Both the position numbers and the translations under genes were made by a program. Below, one piece after another: positions 41,248-48,700 of a DNA stretch of 64,000 nt (within the stretch, counting starts at the first letter, position 1; each line of letters starts with the position of its first letter). Below the pieces are notes generated by a model. The model was not told the origin of the DNA and made no database searches. It saw only the letters and a program-made list of their open reading frames with translations. Source of the stretch: Polynucleobacter sp. MWH-UH19D (lineage in GTDB: Bacteria; Pseudomonadota; Gammaproteobacteria; Burkholderiales; Burkholderiaceae); assembly GCF_040409795.1 (NCBI RefSeq), contig NZ_CP099571.1, forward strand, positions 62,001 to 126,000. Reading direction: 5' to 3'.

Positions 41248-42009
41248 ATGCTACTCATACCTGCAATAGATCTTAAAGATGGGCACTGTGTTCGATTAGA
41301 ACAAGGTGACATGGATAAGGCGACTGTATTCTCTGAAGATCCTGGTGCGATGGCTGCTCACTGGATTAGCAAGGGTGCACGTCGTTTGCATTTAGTTGAT
41401 CTCAATGGTGCTTTTGCTGGTAAGTTGAAAAATGAATCAGCAATTAAATCGATTCTGAAAGCAGTGGGCGATGAGATTCCGGTGCAGCTTGGCGGTGGTA
41501 TTCGTGATCTAGAAACAATTGAGCGTTTATTGGATGATGGCGTGACTACGGTGATTATTGGGACTGCTGCGGTGAAAAACCCTGGCTTTGTGCAAGATGC
41601 TTGCACTGCATTTCCAGGTCATGTCATGGTAGGTTTAGATGCTCGTGATGGAAAGGTTGCTACAGATGGCTGGAGCAAGATTACAGGTCATGAAGTGATT
41701 GATCTTGCTAAAAAGTTTGAAGACTGGGGTGTAGAGGCAATCATCTATACGGATATTGGTCGAGATGGCATGCTCAAAGGCGTCAATGTTGATGCCACGA
41801 TTAAATTGGCTCAAGCGATTCGCATTCCAGTGATTGCGAGCGGCGGCTTATCTAATAACAAGGATATTGAAGCTCTCTGCAAAGCAGAAGAAGAGGGCGT
41901 CATGGGCGTAATTGCTGGCCGCTCAATCTACTCAGGCGATTTAGATTTAGCAGCTGCCCAAAAGTATGCCGACGAATTAACGCTGAAATACGCAAAGAAA
42001 ATTATCTAG
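41248..42009 (+). CDS. hisA: Phosphoribosylformimino-5-aminoimidazole carboxamide ribotide isomerase
   Basis: HisA performs an Amadori rearrangement on the ProFAR intermediate. The 253-residue TIM-barrel protein begins [20 protein letters not shown], with catalytic Asp8, and has [23 protein letters not shown] (second catalytic aspartate) and IASGGLSN. Its stop TAG shares one base with the GTG start of hisF. Confidence 0.96.
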   Translation: MLLIPAIDLKDGHCVRLEQGDMDKATVFSEDPGAMAAHWISKGARRLHLVDLNGAFAGKLKNESAIKSILKAVGDEIPVQLGGGIRDLETIERLLDDGVTTVIIGTAAVKNPGFVQDACTAFPGHVMVGLDARDGKVATDGWSKITGHEVIDLAKKFEDWGVEAIIYTDIGRDGMLKGVNVDATIKLAQAIRIPVIASGGLSNNKDIEALCKAEEEGVMGVIAGRSIYSGDLDLAAAQKYADELTLKYAKKII

Positions 42010-42767
42010 TGCTAACCAAGCGAATTATTCCTTGTCTTGATGTGACTGCGGGAAGAGTTGTTAAGGGCGTTAATTTTGTGGGCTTACGTGATGCTGGTGA
42101 TCCAGTTGAAATTGCGAAACGCTATAACACTCAGGGTGCTGATGAGCTGACATTCTTAGATATCACTGCAACATCCGATGGTCGTGATTTAATTTTGCAC
42201 ATTATTGAAGATGTAGCTTCACAAGTGTTTATTCCATTAACCGTTGGTGGCGGTGTGCGTGCAGTTGCTGATGTGCGTCGATTACTAAATGCTGGCGCCG
42301 ATAAAGTCAGCATGAATTCTTCAGCAGTAGCCAATCCTGATTTGGTATCGGATGCTGCGGCATATTATGGCTCGCAGTGCATCGTTGTAGCAATTGATGC
42401 TAAACAGACCGAGGCGGGTAATTGGGAGGTGTTTACCCATGGCGGCAGAACACCCACAGGTAAAGATGTGGTTGAGTGGGCATGCGAAGTTACTGCAAGA
42501 GGCGCTGGTGAGATTTTGTTAACCAGTATGAATCGTGATGGCAGTAAAGATGGTTTTGACCTTGCCTTAACTGCGGCAGTAAGTGACGCTGTCTCAGTTC
42601 CTGTCATCGCTTCTGGCGGGGTCGGTAATTTGCAACATTTAGTAGATGGCATTAACAAAGGTCACGCTGATGCCGTTTTAGCTGCCAGCATCTTTCATTA
42701 TGGCGAGTTCACCATTGGGCAGGCAAAGGAATATATGGCTGCCCAAGGAATTCCAGTGCGTATTTAG
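42009..42767 (+). CDS. hisF: Imidazole glycerol phosphate synthase, cyclase subunit
   Basis: HisF uses ammonia from HisH to form the imidazole ring and AICAR. The 252-residue TIM barrel has [27 protein letters not shown], the catalytic aspartates in the first and fifth strands ([14 protein letters not shown]) and IASGGVGN. The start is GTG at 42009, overlapping hisA by one base, so translation is coupled and enzyme ratios are likely matched. Confidence 0.96.
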   Translation: MLTKRIIPCLDVTAGRVVKGVNFVGLRDAGDPVEIAKRYNTQGADELTFLDITATSDGRDLILHIIEDVASQVFIPLTVGGGVRAVADVRRLLNAGADKVSMNSSAVANPDLVSDAAAYYGSQCIVVAIDAKQTEAGNWEVFTHGGRTPTGKDVVEWACEVTARGAGEILLTSMNRDGSKDGFDLALTAAVSDAVSVPVIASGGVGNLQHLVDGINKGHADAVLAASIFHYGEFTIGQAKEYMAAQGIPVRI

Positions 42768-42817
42768 AGTATCGAAGTAGTATTCATTATTCAGGGGTTT
42801 CACTGTAAAGTTCAGGT

Positions 42818-43234
42818 ATGACCCAATCCCAAAATATCCCAAAAAGTGCATTTACCCCGACTCCATCTATTCAGGCGGGCCCATGGCTAGACGCTGTTAT
42901 CTGGAACGAACAGGGCTTGGTACCTGTTATTGCCCAAGAATTCGGCAGTAACGATATTTTGATGATGGCCTGGATGAATCGCGACGCCTTGTTAGAAACC
43001 TTGCGATTGGGTGAGGCGGTGTACTGGACACGTTCAAGACAAAAGCTTTGGCACAAGGGTGAAGAATCTGGCCATATCCAGAAAGTGAAAGAGATTCACC
43101 TAGACTGCGATGGAGATACGATTTTGCTGATTGTTGAGCAAAAAGATGGCATAGCTTGCCATACTGGCCAGCACAGTTGTTTTTTTCAGCGCTGGGACTC
43201 ATCCAAGTCTGCTTGGGTGAATGAATCAAAGTAA
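42818..43234 (+). CDS. hisI: Phosphoribosyl-AMP cyclohydrolase
   Basis: HisI opens the adenine ring of PR-AMP. The 138-residue protein is the stand-alone cyclohydrolase. It has the [10 protein letters not shown] and [18 protein letters not shown] motifs and the metal-binding cysteines in LDCDGD and CHTGQHSCF. The N-terminus carries some 25 extra polar residues compared with the shortest family members. hisE follows separately rather than as a fusion. Confidence 0.95.
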   Translation: MTQSQNIPKSAFTPTPSIQAGPWLDAVIWNEQGLVPVIAQEFGSNDILMMAWMNRDALLETLRLGEAVYWTRSRQKLWHKGEESGHIQKVKEIHLDCDGDTILLIVEQKDGIACHTGQHSCFFQRWDSSKSAWVNESK

Positions 43235-43281
43235 AAGTATCTAACGAGATATCAAGGCAATAAAAGACATAAAATGAGCTT

Positions 43282-43683
43282 ATGAGCAGTACTGCAAATA
43301 AACTTTCTAATTTAGATTCTGCATTGGCGCATTTGGCTGACGTGGTTGATCAACGTCGAGATGCTTTCCTGGCTGGCAAAGCTGATCCAAAAACGTCCTA
43401 TACCGCTTTATTGTTTTCCAAAGGCGATGATGGCATCTTGAAAAAGATTGGCGAGGAAGCCACGGAAACCGTGATGGCTGCTAAAGATGTTCGCAGTTCT
43501 AATTTATCTTCAGAGCAGAAAAAACTCTTCGTTGGTGAAATGGCTGACTTATGGTTTCACTGCTTGATTGCACTCTCTCAATTTGAGTTACGCCCCGAAG
43601 ATGTAATCGATGAGCTTGATCGTCGTTTGGGAACTTCAGGAATTGAAGAGAAGGCTGCCAGAAAAGCGGCTAATAAAGAGTAA
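43282..43683 (+). CDS. hisE: Phosphoribosyl-ATP pyrophosphatase
   Basis: HisE hydrolyses PR-ATP to PR-AMP, the second histidine step. The 133-residue, mostly helical MazG-like protein has SYTALLFSKGDDGILKKIGEEATETVMAAK, with the conserved EExxE metal site (GEEATE) and ADLWFHCLIAL. It is the last his gene; hinT begins 15 bases later. Confidence 0.95.
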   Translation: MSSTANKLSNLDSALAHLADVVDQRRDAFLAGKADPKTSYTALLFSKGDDGILKKIGEEATETVMAAKDVRSSNLSSEQKKLFVGEMADLWFHCLIALSQFELRPEDVIDELDRRLGTSGIEEKAARKAANKE

Positions 43684-43698
43684 GCCAAGAAGAAAAGC

Positions 43699-44055
43699 AT
43701 GAGTCACGATCCAAATTGCCTGTTTTGTAAGATTTCTCAAGGAATGATTCCATCCTCAAAGGTATATGAGGATGAAGAAATATATGCATTTAAAGACATC
43801 AACCCAGCGGCGCCAGTTCATTTTTTAATGATTCCTAAAAAGCACATTCCCATGCTGGAATCAGCGGAAAGCGTGGATGCCCCCTTGCTAGGTAGAATGA
43901 TGGAATTAGCACCCCGTCTTGCTAAAGAGCAGGGTTGTCGTCCTGGAAAAGATGGTGGGTTTAGGTTGATGGTGAACAACGGGGCGGATGGCGGTCAAGA
44001 GGTTTATCACTTGCATTTGCATGTGATGGGTGGACCCCGACCATGGAAGAAGTAA
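43699..44055 (+). CDS. hinT: HIT-family purine nucleoside phosphoramidase (HinT-like)
   Basis: HinT-type proteins hydrolyse AMP-lysine and other purine phosphoramidates. The 118-residue product has CLFCKISQGMIPSSKVYED, HFLMIPKKHIPML and the histidine triad YHLHLHVMGG. This gene commonly joins hisE and the tat genes in Betaproteobacteria, which matches its place here. Confidence 0.93.
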   Translation: MSHDPNCLFCKISQGMIPSSKVYEDEEIYAFKDINPAAPVHFLMIPKKHIPMLESAESVDAPLLGRMMELAPRLAKEQGCRPGKDGGFRLMVNNGADGGQEVYHLHLHVMGGPRPWKK

Positions 44056-44091
44056 GGCAATAGATATTTAAGAATTGCAAGGAGATTAAAG

Positions 44092-44313
44092 ATGGGTTCA
44101 TTTAGCATTTGGCATTGGTTAATTGTTTTGGTCATTGTGATGCTGGTTTTTGGTACTAAAAAATTACGCAACATTGGCCAAGACTTGGGTGGTGCCGTTA
44201 AAGGCTTTAAAGACGGCATGAAGTCTGGCGAAGAGACCAAAGAGCAAATTGCGCAAAGCTCTGGCACTGCAGATAAAACTGTTGATGTGCAAGCTAAAGA
44301 CGTAAATAAATAA
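44092..44313 (+). CDS. tatA: Sec-independent translocase protein TatA
   Basis: TatA oligomerises to form the passage for folded proteins. The 73-residue product has the short N-terminal membrane helix ([17 protein letters not shown]), the hinge FGTKKL and the amphipathic helix [15 protein letters not shown], followed by a polar tail. AAGGAGATTAAAG precedes the ATG. It begins tatA-tatB-tatC. Confidence 0.95.
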   Translation: MGSFSIWHWLIVLVIVMLVFGTKKLRNIGQDLGGAVKGFKDGMKSGEETKEQIAQSSGTADKTVDVQAKDVNK

Positions 44314-44324
44314 TTCTTATTACA

Positions 44325-44367
44325 TATCGCATTAATTGAAACTCCTATTGGCTTATTGATTGCGATA
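44325..44367 (+). repeat. Inverted repeat between tatA and tatB
   Basis: TATCGCA (44325-44331) and TGCGATA (44361-44367) can pair. The right arm ends one base before the tatB ATG at 44369. No Shine-Dalgarno sequence is seen before tatB, so a hairpin here could limit tatB expression relative to tatA. The effect is inferred, not shown. Confidence 0.35.
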
Positions 44368-44368
44368 A

Positions 44369-44845
44369 ATGATTGATTTAGGGGTTTCAAAACTTGCGTT
44401 GATAGCAGTAGTTGCTCTGGTGGTGGTTGGTCCAGAGCGCTTGCCTAAAGTCGCCCGAATGGCTGGTAATCTTTTTGGGCGCGCTCAGCGCTATATGGCA
44501 GACGTTAAGTCAGAAGTGAATCGACAAATGGAGATGGAGGAATTTAAAAAATTCCGCGAAGAGAGTACCTCCGCTCTAAAAGAAGTTGAAAACAGTATTC
44601 ACTCAGTTGCAAACGAAGCTAATGCTAATTTAACTGATCAAGCAGACATTTTTGAGACGAGCTTTGAAAAGCCCCCCTTAGATGAAAAAGAGGTACTTCG
44701 TAAATCTAAGCGACAAGGCCGCAATAGCTGGGGCGTAAGGCGAGCTGCTAGACCGGTTTGGTTCAAGCGTAGTTCTGGTATTCGGACAAGAGTGCAATCA
44801 GGTGCAGCCAGAATGAAGCGCTTTCACCATAGCGCTGGTAAATAA
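44369..44845 (+). CDS. tatB: Sec-independent translocase protein TatB
   Basis: TatB works with TatC as the receptor for twin-arginine signal peptides. The 158-residue product has the N-terminal helix LGVSKLALIAVVALVVVGPERLPKVAR with the invariant glutamate and GPERLP hinge. A long amphipathic helix follows, then a basic Arg/Lys-rich tail. It differs from TatA by the E8-like charge and longer length. Its ribosome binding site is poor. Confidence 0.93.
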   Translation: MIDLGVSKLALIAVVALVVVGPERLPKVARMAGNLFGRAQRYMADVKSEVNRQMEMEEFKKFREESTSALKEVENSIHSVANEANANLTDQADIFETSFEKPPLDEKEVLRKSKRQGRNSWGVRRAARPVWFKRSSGIRTRVQSGAARMKRFHHSAGK

Positions 44846-44874
44846 CTAGCGTACAAAAACAACAAAATATTCGC

Positions 44875-45645
44875 ATGACAGAAAACCATTCTTCTGAAGA
44901 TTCAGGAATCCAGGAATCTTTCTTATCGCATTTGTTTGAACTGCGCGACCGCGTAGTGAAATCCGCCTTAGCGATTATTTCGGTTTTTGTTTGTCTCGTG
45001 TATTGGGCGCCTGATATTTTTCATCTGTTTGCACAACCCTTATTGCAAGCCTTGCCAGCAGGCGGGAAGATGATTGTTACGGATGTGACGGGATCATTTT
45101 TTGTGCCCATGAAGGTGACAATGTTGGTTGCATTTCTGATTGCTTTGCCGGTAGTGATGTATCAGCTTTGGGCATTTATTGCACCTGGCCTCTACATGCA
45201 TGAAAGAAAGTTGATACTTCCATTGGTGGTCAGTAGCTATACCCTTTTTATTATTGGCATGGCGTTCGCTTATTTCCTGGTCTTCCCGACAGTCTTTAAA
45301 TTCATGGCCAGTTATAACGCACCTCTTGGTGCGGAGATGTCTACTGATATCGATAACTACCTAAGCTTTGCAATGACTACCTTCTTGGCTTTTGGCATTA
45401 CTTTTGAGGTGCCGGTAGTTGTAGTGGTTCTAGTACGCATGGGCATGGTTTCTTTGGAAAAGTTAAAAGAAATACGCCCATATGTGATTGTTGGCGCATT
45501 TGTTATTTCGGCAATTGTGACACCGCCAGACGTGTTATCTCAATTGTTGCTGGCAGTGCCTATGACATTACTTTATGAGTTAGGTTTATTAATTGCCAGG
45601 CTCTATGTACCTAAATCAACTGAGGATGTAGAAGTAAGCGGTTAG
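44875..45645 (+). CDS. tatC: Sec-independent translocase protein TatC
   Basis: TatC binds the twin-arginine signal. The 256-residue product has six membrane helices. It contains FLSHLFELRDRVVKSALAII with the conserved SHLxELRxR box and the FVPMKVTMLVAFLIALPVVMYQLWAFIAPGL region, quoted by its key LWAFIAPGLY motif. Rieske protein PetA, encoded at 55879, is a likely Tat client. It converges on the Sel1 gene with a five-base gap. Confidence 0.95.
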   Translation: MTENHSSEDSGIQESFLSHLFELRDRVVKSALAIISVFVCLVYWAPDIFHLFAQPLLQALPAGGKMIVTDVTGSFFVPMKVTMLVAFLIALPVVMYQLWAFIAPGLYMHERKLILPLVVSSYTLFIIGMAFAYFLVFPTVFKFMASYNAPLGAEMSTDIDNYLSFAMTTFLAFGITFEVPVVVVVLVRMGMVSLEKLKEIRPYVIVGAFVISAIVTPPDVLSQLLLAVPMTLLYELGLLIARLYVPKSTEDVEVSG

Positions 45646-45650
45646 GTTAG

Positions 45651-47123
45651 TCAAGAGTCAAGTTCTGTAATTTCGGGGTCTATTTGTTTGGGAATGCTCT
45701 TAGCAAAAGTGGCGCTTAGCCAGTCAGTAACTTGATCAAAGCGATAACGTCTTTGGCGTAAATTGCCTTCAATTTCAAGGTCAGAGCTTGCGAAGACCTT
45801 TCCAGCTGCTAGCAGGGCGCGACGTTGTTGAATCGTTTCTATTTGAATGAGTCTTGGAAGTATCTTTGGCAACTCCCAGCGAATATCTACAACTACGCAA
45901 TGCTCATGCTGTAATTGACTAACTTCACATAACAATAATTCTGCCTTACTAAAGTTAAATTGATTTGCGAGGACGATGCGGTGACAAAGCATGAGCCAAC
46001 CCTCATCAAGTTTATGTTCGGAGTGGTGACTAATTGCTCTCTCAGCAAATTGGGCAAGCTCATACCAATCATTCTTAGTGGGATTTGGACAGCTCTTCAA
46101 AATTTTCGCCAATAGTTCTTCAGCTTCAGCTATTCCTTGCTGATGGGATTGCCAAACCCAATATGAGGCTTGTAAGCCCCGCACCTTTTCTTCTAACTTC
46201 TCTCGCTTACGCCAAAGATTGGCGCCTTTGCGATATTGCGCCTGAGGGTGGCCAAGATCAGCAGCTCGATCAAAACAGCGATCACTCTCTTGGGCGTTGT
46301 AGCCAGAAAATTGAGGACGTCGATAAATTTCACCCAAGGCGTACCACGCATCTCGATCACCATTTTTGGCAGCAAGCTCTAACCAGTAGGCGGCTTTTTT
46401 GAGTGATGCATTGGATTTATTTTTTGTGGCACCGTCTAGCTGGGCAAGACGTAAGCCAAGAGTAAGTTTTGCTGATGTAAGACCAAGTTCAGCAGCTTGA
46501 ATGAGCGCTGCTTCATTTTGATTTTCTAGCCAATCGTTCCACAAAGAAGAGAGTGCTTCATTTTTGGGTTGCAGCTTAATGAGTAACTCTTTAGCTAATT
46601 GCGCGAAAGCTTGGTTGCTTTCTGCAACATCTATCAGAAATTGGCGGGCAGTTTTTTGCAAAGCACCTAGTTCGGGTGACTCAACACCATCGCCAAAGCC
46701 ATTATTCTTTTTAAGCCATTCGCCAATTTGATTCTGCAGCTCTTGATGAACTGGATTGATGAGCAGACTAGCAAGTTGCCATTTGGCTTGAAGATTTATT
46801 TCGGGGGGCGCTGATGAAGATTTAGATAATTCCCACAAAATGTTCCATCCAAAGCCAAATCCTGGGGTATTAAAGGTCTGGTCAAGGGGGATGTTGGCAA
46901 TTTGTCTTAAAACATCAGTTATTTGGTTCCCCGCCACGCTTTCCTGGCTAAACATTTGACCTTTGAGAGAAGAATAGGATTTTTCTAGCCAAATCAATGC
47001 ATTAGAGGGTTGAATCGGGGTTTTGAACATACCCGTGAGGTAGGCTTCCGCTAGCTTTTGTTGTGCTAATACATCACCTGTTCGTGCAGAACTAAGGATT
47101 TTTAAGAATTCGCGGCTTGCCAT
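45651..47123 (-). CDS. Sel1-repeat (TPR-like) protein of unknown function
   Basis: The 490-residue protein has no signal peptide or membrane helix. Repeats of the Sel1 type are visible at about 25-50 (AQQKLAEAYLTG) and 205-310 (SAKLTLGLRLAQLDG, DAWYALGEIYRRPQFSGYNAQ, HPQAQYRKGANLWRK). The rest is a helical region rich in Leu and Gln. Such proteins are usually adaptors. A 16-base palindrome lies directly before its ATG, and no Shine-Dalgarno sequence is visible. I do not recognise a named family; it is the first gene outside the conserved core after tatC. Confidence 0.7.
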   Translation of the reverse strand: MASREFLKILSSARTGDVLAQQKLAEAYLTGMFKTPIQPSNALIWLEKSYSSLKGQMFSQESVAGNQITDVLRQIANIPLDQTFNTPGFGFGWNILWELSKSSSAPPEINLQAKWQLASLLINPVHQELQNQIGEWLKKNNGFGDGVESPELGALQKTARQFLIDVAESNQAFAQLAKELLIKLQPKNEALSSLWNDWLENQNEAALIQAAELGLTSAKLTLGLRLAQLDGATKNKSNASLKKAAYWLELAAKNGDRDAWYALGEIYRRPQFSGYNAQESDRCFDRAADLGHPQAQYRKGANLWRKREKLEEKVRGLQASYWVWQSHQQGIAEAEELLAKILKSCPNPTKNDWYELAQFAERAISHHSEHKLDEGWLMLCHRIVLANQFNFSKAELLLCEVSQLQHEHCVVVDIRWELPKILPRLIQIETIQQRRALLAAGKVFASSDLEIEGNLRQRRYRFDQVTDWLSATFAKSIPKQIDPEITELDS

Positions 47124-47139
47124 ATGACAATTTTGTCAT
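47124..47139. repeat. Palindrome at the start of the Sel1 gene
   Basis: ATGACAA (47124-47130) and TTGTCAT (47133-47139) are seven-base inverted arms around TT, abutting the start codon of the leftward Sel1-repeat gene. It is the right size for a dimeric repressor operator. The same gap (47124-47331) must also contain the rightward porin promoter; a TTGACA at 47213-47218 is a possible -35, without a good -10. Confidence 0.4.
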
Positions 47140-47331
47140 TCAACACCCAATAAAGGCAAGAAATAGGAGTCTTGTTGCCGTGATACAACGAAGAAAGCCA
47201 AAAAACTGCCTTTTGACAAGCAAAAAGAACTCCTAAATGCCCCAACCCACAGTCTAATTGTTCAAAGGACGGAAAATTCATTGGTCCCGGCTTTATTTGG
47301 GCATTACTTTCAATTTATGGAGATTTACAGA

Positions 47332-48582
47332 ATGAAAAAATCGCTATTAGCAGTTGCAGCTTTGGGTGCTTTTGCATCTGCTGCTCAAGCTCAGTCCAGC
47401 GTAACCGTTTACGGTATTTTGGACGTTGGTTATGTTGGTGGCAACACTCGTGTTGCTGATGGTTCAACAGGTCTAGTTACAAAAACCACTCAAAATTCTT
47501 TTTTAAATAACGCTGAATCTACTTCACGTTTAGGTTTCAAGGGCACCGAAGATCTCGGTGGTGGAGCTTCTGCATTCTTCACTGTTGAGCTTGGCTTATC
47601 TCCAGCCGACACTACTTCTGGCTTTAAGAGCTCTGCAACTACAGAAAACCGCCAGTCTTTTGCTGGATTGGCTAAAAAAGGTCTCGGTAACTTTGCAGTT
47701 GGTACCCAGTACACATTGCTTCACAATGCTGTTGCAGCCACTGACGCTGGTCAGACCAACAACATCTTGGGAGACATGATCTATACATCTGGTACTGGTA
47801 ACGGCTCAATTGCTGCTGCTAACTTGGGTAACTACACCAGTGGTGCTTATTCAGCCGGTGAGTCATACACAATTCGCACTCAAAATACCTTGACTTTGAA
47901 TACAGAGAATTTTGCTGGCTTCACAGGTCATGGACAGTTAGTAATGAATAACAACAACGCTTCTCAAACTACTTTGAGTGGCGTGAATGGTTATACTGGT
48001 GGCACAAACAACCAAAATGGTTGGGGCTTAGGCGTAGACTACACATGGCAAAAGTTGCTTGCTACTGTTAACTACCAAGCTTTTAGTGCCAAAAATTCAT
48101 ATAATATGAATGGCGGGGCTGTTAGCGTTGCCAACTACAACACTGCATTGTTTGGTGCTGGTCAATCCTCTATTTTGGGTAGCAACGTAAATGACAACCA
48201 GTGGTATGCAGCTGCCACTTATGATTTTGGTATCTTGAAGGCATATGCTCAGTACATCAATCGTAAAGTAACTGCAGCACAAAATACTGGTTACTACGCT
48301 AAGCGTACTGGTGAGCAAATTGGTGTTCGTAGCTTCATTACTCCAACAATTGAAGCATGGGCACAAGGTGGTTTAGGTAAAGAAACCACCTTTGGTGCTA
48401 GCAACCCAGCAGCTAATCTAACTTCATGGCAAGTTGGCTCTAACTACTGGTTGAGCAAGCGTACAAACTTATATGCAATCTATGGACAAGTTGGTACATC
48501 TAACGTTTCTATTGTGAACACAACAAATCCATCTAGCTTTAATGCAAGCAACTATGCGATTGGTTTGCGTCACACTTTCTAA
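47332..48582 (+). CDS. Gram-negative trimeric porin (betaproteobacterial OmpC-like family)
   Basis: General porins let small hydrophilic solutes through the outer membrane. The 416-residue precursor starts MKKSLLAVAALGAFASAAQA, with cleavage before QSSVTVYG. It then has the usual porin N-terminal strand VTVYGILDVGY, the SRLGFKGTEDLGGGASAFFTVE segment (key part RLGFKGTEDLG) and a terminal phenylalanine in GLRHTF for BAM recognition. GGAGA lies upstream of ATG 47332; an earlier TTG would spoil the signal peptide. It is monocistronic, with a strong terminator. Confidence 0.93.
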   Translation: MKKSLLAVAALGAFASAAQAQSSVTVYGILDVGYVGGNTRVADGSTGLVTKTTQNSFLNNAESTSRLGFKGTEDLGGGASAFFTVELGLSPADTTSGFKSSATTENRQSFAGLAKKGLGNFAVGTQYTLLHNAVAATDAGQTNNILGDMIYTSGTGNGSIAAANLGNYTSGAYSAGESYTIRTQNTLTLNTENFAGFTGHGQLVMNNNNASQTTLSGVNGYTGGTNNQNGWGLGVDYTWQKLLATVNYQAFSAKNSYNMNGGAVSVANYNTALFGAGQSSILGSNVNDNQWYAAATYDFGILKAYAQYINRKVTAAQNTGYYAKRTGEQIGVRSFITPTIEAWAQGGLGKETTFGASNPAANLTSWQVGSNYWLSKRTNLYAIYGQVGTSNVSIVNTTNPSSFNASNYAIGLRHTF

Positions 48583-48623
48583 TTTGTTGCTAGCGTAGCT
48601 AGTTAAAAGTTAGATTTAGGTGT

Positions 48624-48660
48624 AATAAGCCCGCTATTTTATATAGCGGGCTTATTTTTT
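48624..48660 (+). terminator. Strong terminator after the porin gene
   Basis: AATAAGCCCGCTAT (48624-48637) pairs perfectly with ATAGCGGGCTTATT (48643-48656) around a five-base loop, giving a 14-bp stem, and runs into TTTTTT. It ends the porin transcript and lies 40 bases beyond the stop of the convergent TPR-glycosyltransferase gene. Confidence 0.93.
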
Positions 48661-48700
48661 ATAATTACTCAAAAATAGTTTTCTTTGTGATCGTTAATAA

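Noticed and set aside
44007..44390. A 127-codon open frame on the - strand across hinT, tatA and the start of tatB
   Set aside because: It is antisense to three well-identified genes and shows no family features or ribosome binding site.
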